Origin: Parasitella parasitica
Taxonomy: Eukaryota > Mucoromycota > Mucoromycetes > Mucorales > Mucoraceae
Direction of reading: 5' to 3'
NCBI GenBank assembly: GCA_025201805.1
Contig: MU619241.1
Coordinates: forward strand, 217,936-253,040
Length of the DNA: 35,105 bases
Shown: positions 32,735 through 35,105 of the stretch, one piece after another
Numbering within the stretch: the stretch's first letter is position 1
How the letters are laid out: each line of letters opens with the position of its first letter
Position numbers and translations under genes: made by a program
The notes under the pieces: generated by a model
What the model was told of the DNA's origin: nothing
The model's database searches: none
The model's input: only the letters and a program-made list of their open reading frames with translations

Positions 32735-34058
32735 AAAGATGGTTTCGAGAGAGATTTTGCAGAAAAGATGCTGCCAAAGGGGTGGGGGCGGGTTAATCTC
32801 CGCCAGGCACTGCAAAAATATGGTAGCAGATACTCAATTGTTGCGAATTATGATCGAGTCAACCTGGACTGCCCGAAGACAGTGTTACTTCACTACGGGT
32901 TTCTGATGATGCTGGTTCAAGCAATATACTTTCTGCTCAAACACAACCACATTGTTCTTAATGTCAATGGACACTTGTCGCCAGACACAGTTCCCAAGCT
33001 GCGAGGCTTAAAACAAGGCGATCCCATCTCCTGCATTCTATACAATTTTGGCTTGGCGCTTCAGCTACGCAGCATTTTGGCTGATGCCCATGTCCAAGGA
33101 TTTACCTTCCATCGTCGCTATCCTGAGCAGTCGCCTACCACACCGTCCATCAAACTCCTCAGCTATGCCGATGGCACTCTCTTTTTCCTATATGATGTTG
33201 CTTCCTGCTGCCCGCTCTTTGGCTTTAGTCGGTGCTCCCATCAACACTGTAACAATGATCCTCCGCACCATGAATGCCATCCCGCGCAGATTCCTGCCCG
33301 CTGATCGCAACCCCATTGAGTGCCTGCTGCTGCCCATTCCGGCCATCATCAAGTCCACCACTCTTCGTTACAAGCTGGCCAAAAAGCCCAAGTCGGCCAC
33401 AGTTGGGGACATCTTTGAGTTGCAGGTATTTGGCTTTTTCCTCTCGCCCATCCCAGGCAACCGCCGCCTACCTAGCCATCTCACGTTTGTCGCCCGCCGG
33501 TTCCATCAGGCGTTGACCCGTACTGATTGCCTCTTTCACCCCCTTCTTCCGTGCCTTGTCTGGAACGCACAACGCTTAGCCTCTATAGCCAAGATGACCG
33601 CCCCTCATATCCAGACAATGCTGAATTTCGCCTCCTTCCGCAAAGGCTTGCATATTCAACCTAGCCATGACAATTTTGCCTACAGCCAGGGACGAACGCT
33701 CAACTTTAGACATATGTTTCTGGAGGCCACTGAGCGCCGACTGCCCGCTACACAGGCTATCGCTGCCTCATCGTGGAAAGCTTTCTAGGCCCTCTTCCTC
33801 AACCACACCCAACGAAATGTCTTTTACCGCTTGATCCACCACAAGATTCCTACCCGATTGCAGCGCTCCCACTGCAACTCGCCCACCGTCTTCGATCCCT
33901 TGGTAATCTTCATTGTAGCCCTGGCCGAAGTGTGGAAAGCGCACTGGCGTTTCATATTCGATGCTGTACCTTTGACAACGAATTCGCTCTTTGTTTCTTT
34001 CCAACGTGTACTGAAAAAATTGCAAGCTGAAGACAATCTTCCCCTTTCTGCTGGCTAA
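32735..34058 (+). pseudogene. Decayed L1-like (non-LTR) retrotransposon reverse transcriptase
   Basis: The plus strand carries recognisable reverse-transcriptase blocks in one frame to about 33200: NYDRVNLDC, VNGHLSP, LRGLKQGDPISCILYNFGLA and LLSYADGTLFFLYD. The catalytic YADD motif reads YADG, losing one of the two active-site aspartates. The frame then shifts, and similarity continues in another frame to 33788, where an in-frame TAG (33786-33788) follows TGGAAAGCTTTC. After it the same frame runs on to the stop at 34056-34058 (FLNHTQRNVFYRLIHHKIPT, then AEVWKAHWRFIF), matching the C-terminal region of fungal L1-clade elements. The endonuclease and ORF1 parts are missing, so the copy is 5'-truncated. 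It is dead by motif loss, frameshift and nonsense change. The three regions look like parts of one insertion because order and orientation agree. Confidence 0.8.
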
Positions 34059-34501
34059 ATGCATCCTCCATTTTGTTTTCTTTTCTTCCTTTCCCTTTTT
34101 TTTTTATTTTTTATTTTTTTATTGTTACTACATAGGGTTATACTATCTACACATTACAATAATGAGCAGCAAACTTTGGCAAACTTTTATACGTTGTTTT
34201 CCTTTTCTTTATTTTTTGCACAACTGCTGAGCAAACTCTGATTTTAGTGCCAAAATGAACACCAAGAAATTTACCGTCTGCTTGAATACAAAAAGACTTT
34301 TTTCGACATTCAAAGATGGATAATGTCATGTCTTGAATATAAAATACAGTACAGCTTTTTTCCTGGTCCAATTATTATTATATCTGAAATGTAGGCCTTG
34401 TTTTTATAGTGTTATGAACGTTGTGAATTAATTGATTTCGAATGCAAAAAAAAAAAAAAAAAAAAAGTTTATAAAATATTTAAATTGTAAGCATCAGTAT
34501 T

Positions 34502-34617
34502 AATGTAAAATATAGAGATTTTATGTTTATTTTCAACATTCAATGTAAAATATAGGTTTTATGTTTTTTTTCAACATTTTTTTTTTTTAATTTGTTTTAT
34601 GTTTATTTTCAACATTT
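34502..34617. repeat. Three-copy AT-rich tandem repeat of about 40 bp
   Basis: The unit contains AATGTAAAATATAG followed by TTTTATGTTTATTTTCAACA. Copies start near 34502 and 34541, and a third, partial one near 34591. Copies differ by short T-run length changes. An A tract of about 21 lies upstream at 34446-34466. No coding role is seen. Confidence 0.6.
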
Positions 34618-34679
34618 ATTTCTTTAATTCTATTCATCCGGGGGAAAAGGTACACTGAAAAATACTATCACTAAAAAAA

Positions 34680-34755
34680 ACACACACACACACACACACG
34701 CACACACACACACACGCACACACACGCACACACACACACACGCACACACACACAC

Positions 34756-34793
<38 letters not shown>

Positions 34794-34853
34794 ATACATA
34801 CACTACATACACATACATACAAACACATACAAACACATACACACAACCCCCAG
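34680..34853. repeat. CA-rich microsatellite, interrupted
   Basis: About 120 bp of CA dinucleotide repeats with regular CG interruptions (CACACGCACA), followed by ACATACATACA and ACAAACACATAC variants. It is simple sequence. Long Val/Cys or Thr/His open frames read through it are artefacts. Confidence 0.9.
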
Positions 34854-34899
34854 AAGACGTGAAGCTTAACGATGGCCTTTAAAAACCCCCGGAAGAAGA

Positions 34900-35105
34900 A
34901 TTAGACCAGAGAGAGAGAACCACCTACAGTGCAATACTGCTGTTAGTATCAAATATCAAAATAAAAATGTAATTGTACTTACGAGAGAAAGAACCAGGGA
35001 GAGAACCAGGGAGAAAACCAGAGAGCGAGAACCATCTACGATGCAATACTGCTGTTAGTATTAAATATCAAAAATAAAAATGTGATTGTACTTACGAGAG
35101 AAAGA
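34900..35105 (-). repeat. 112-bp tandem duplication that resembles repeated exon + intron, running off the window
   Basis: Two copies of a unit of about 112 bp lie here; the second is cut by the window end. On the minus strand each unit has an intron-like segment (35095-35049, 47 nt, and 34982-34937, 46 nt) beginning GTAAGTACAAT and ending TACTAACAGCAG, that is a consensus donor, a perfect branch site and an AG acceptor. The segment between them (35048-34983) is 66 nt, open as 22 codons starting TATTGC, and of symmetric phase. The last exon-like copy reads into a TAA about 11 codons on. The exon-like part holds its own GA-rich (CT-rich on minus) short repeat. It may be an exon-duplicated gene entering from the right, or a minisatellite derived from such a gene. 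Confidence 0.45.

Noticed and set aside
34630-34846. Two 70-residue minus-strand frames made of Val/Cys repeats
   Set aside because: They are the CA microsatellite read in frame; no real coding signal.
1-35105. tRNA, rRNA, CRISPR or bacterial operon signals
   Set aside because: I looked for tRNA B-box-like words, rRNA stretches and regularly spaced repeats and found none that hold up; the gene structures are eukaryotic.

Overview
The window is nuclear DNA of a filamentous fungus, most likely an early-diverging Mucoromycota (Mucorales-like). The reasons are AT-rich intergenic DNA, dense genes with many 45-130 nt introns, long homopolymers, CA/CAG repeats, a secreted CotH-kinase-family protein, a PDK1-type kinase with a PH domain, and decayed chromovirus and L1-like retroelements. 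The genus cannot be fixed from the sequence alone. Exon joins below were worked out by eye from reading-frame phase, splice dinucleotides and family conservation. No transcript data were available.

Layout. 1-3449: mostly non-coding, with one terminal-exon-like open frame on the minus strand (about 460-707) and a 13-bp inverted repeat. 3450-5338 (+): WOPR (Gti1/Pac2) transcription regulator, 4 exons. 5723-7912 (-): intronless GH36 alpha-galactosidase. 7913-9638: AT-rich, no gene seen. 9639-11416 (-): dead Ty3/Gypsy chromovirus remains in the order pol 3' end, LTR, gag-like start. 12432-16296 (+): multi-KH RNA-binding protein, 7 exons. 16586-18994 (-): PDK1 kinase, 9 exons, one of 18 nt. 19239-21696 (-): glutamine-dependent NAD+ synthetase, 6 exons. 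21840-23188 (-): zinc polyol dehydrogenase, 5 exons. 23865-24915 (+): RRM/RS-like protein, 4 exons. 24916-26479: gene-poor. 26480-28467 (+): CotH protein, 4 exons. 28609-29889 (-): ACR3 arsenite exporter, 3 exons. 30710-31990 (+): type I Hsp40 (Ydj1-like), 2 exons. 32735-34058 (+): decayed L1-like reverse transcriptase. 34059-35105: minisatellites, a CA tract, and a duplicated exon-intron-like unit on the minus strand that runs off the window.

How the genes relate. This is ordinary euchromatin holding housekeeping and regulatory genes: signalling (PDK1), cofactor synthesis (NAD+), carbon use (alpha-galactosidase, NAD-dependent polyol dehydrogenase), RNA binding (KH, RRM), chaperone, metalloid export, development (WOPR) and cell surface (CotH). 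There is no operon logic. The close tandem NAD+ synthetase/NAD-dependent dehydrogenase pair (143 bp apart) and the two divergent intergenic regions (23.2-23.9 kb and 29.9-30.7 kb) are the only arrangements that hint at shared regulation. The most unusual signals are in gene structure: very short coding exons, a GC-AG intron, poly(A) tracts inside introns, a 4-nt tandem acceptor that would switch a C-terminus, and the tandem duplicated exon plus intron with perfect TACTAAC branch sites at the right edge. I did not find a clearly new multi-gene system.
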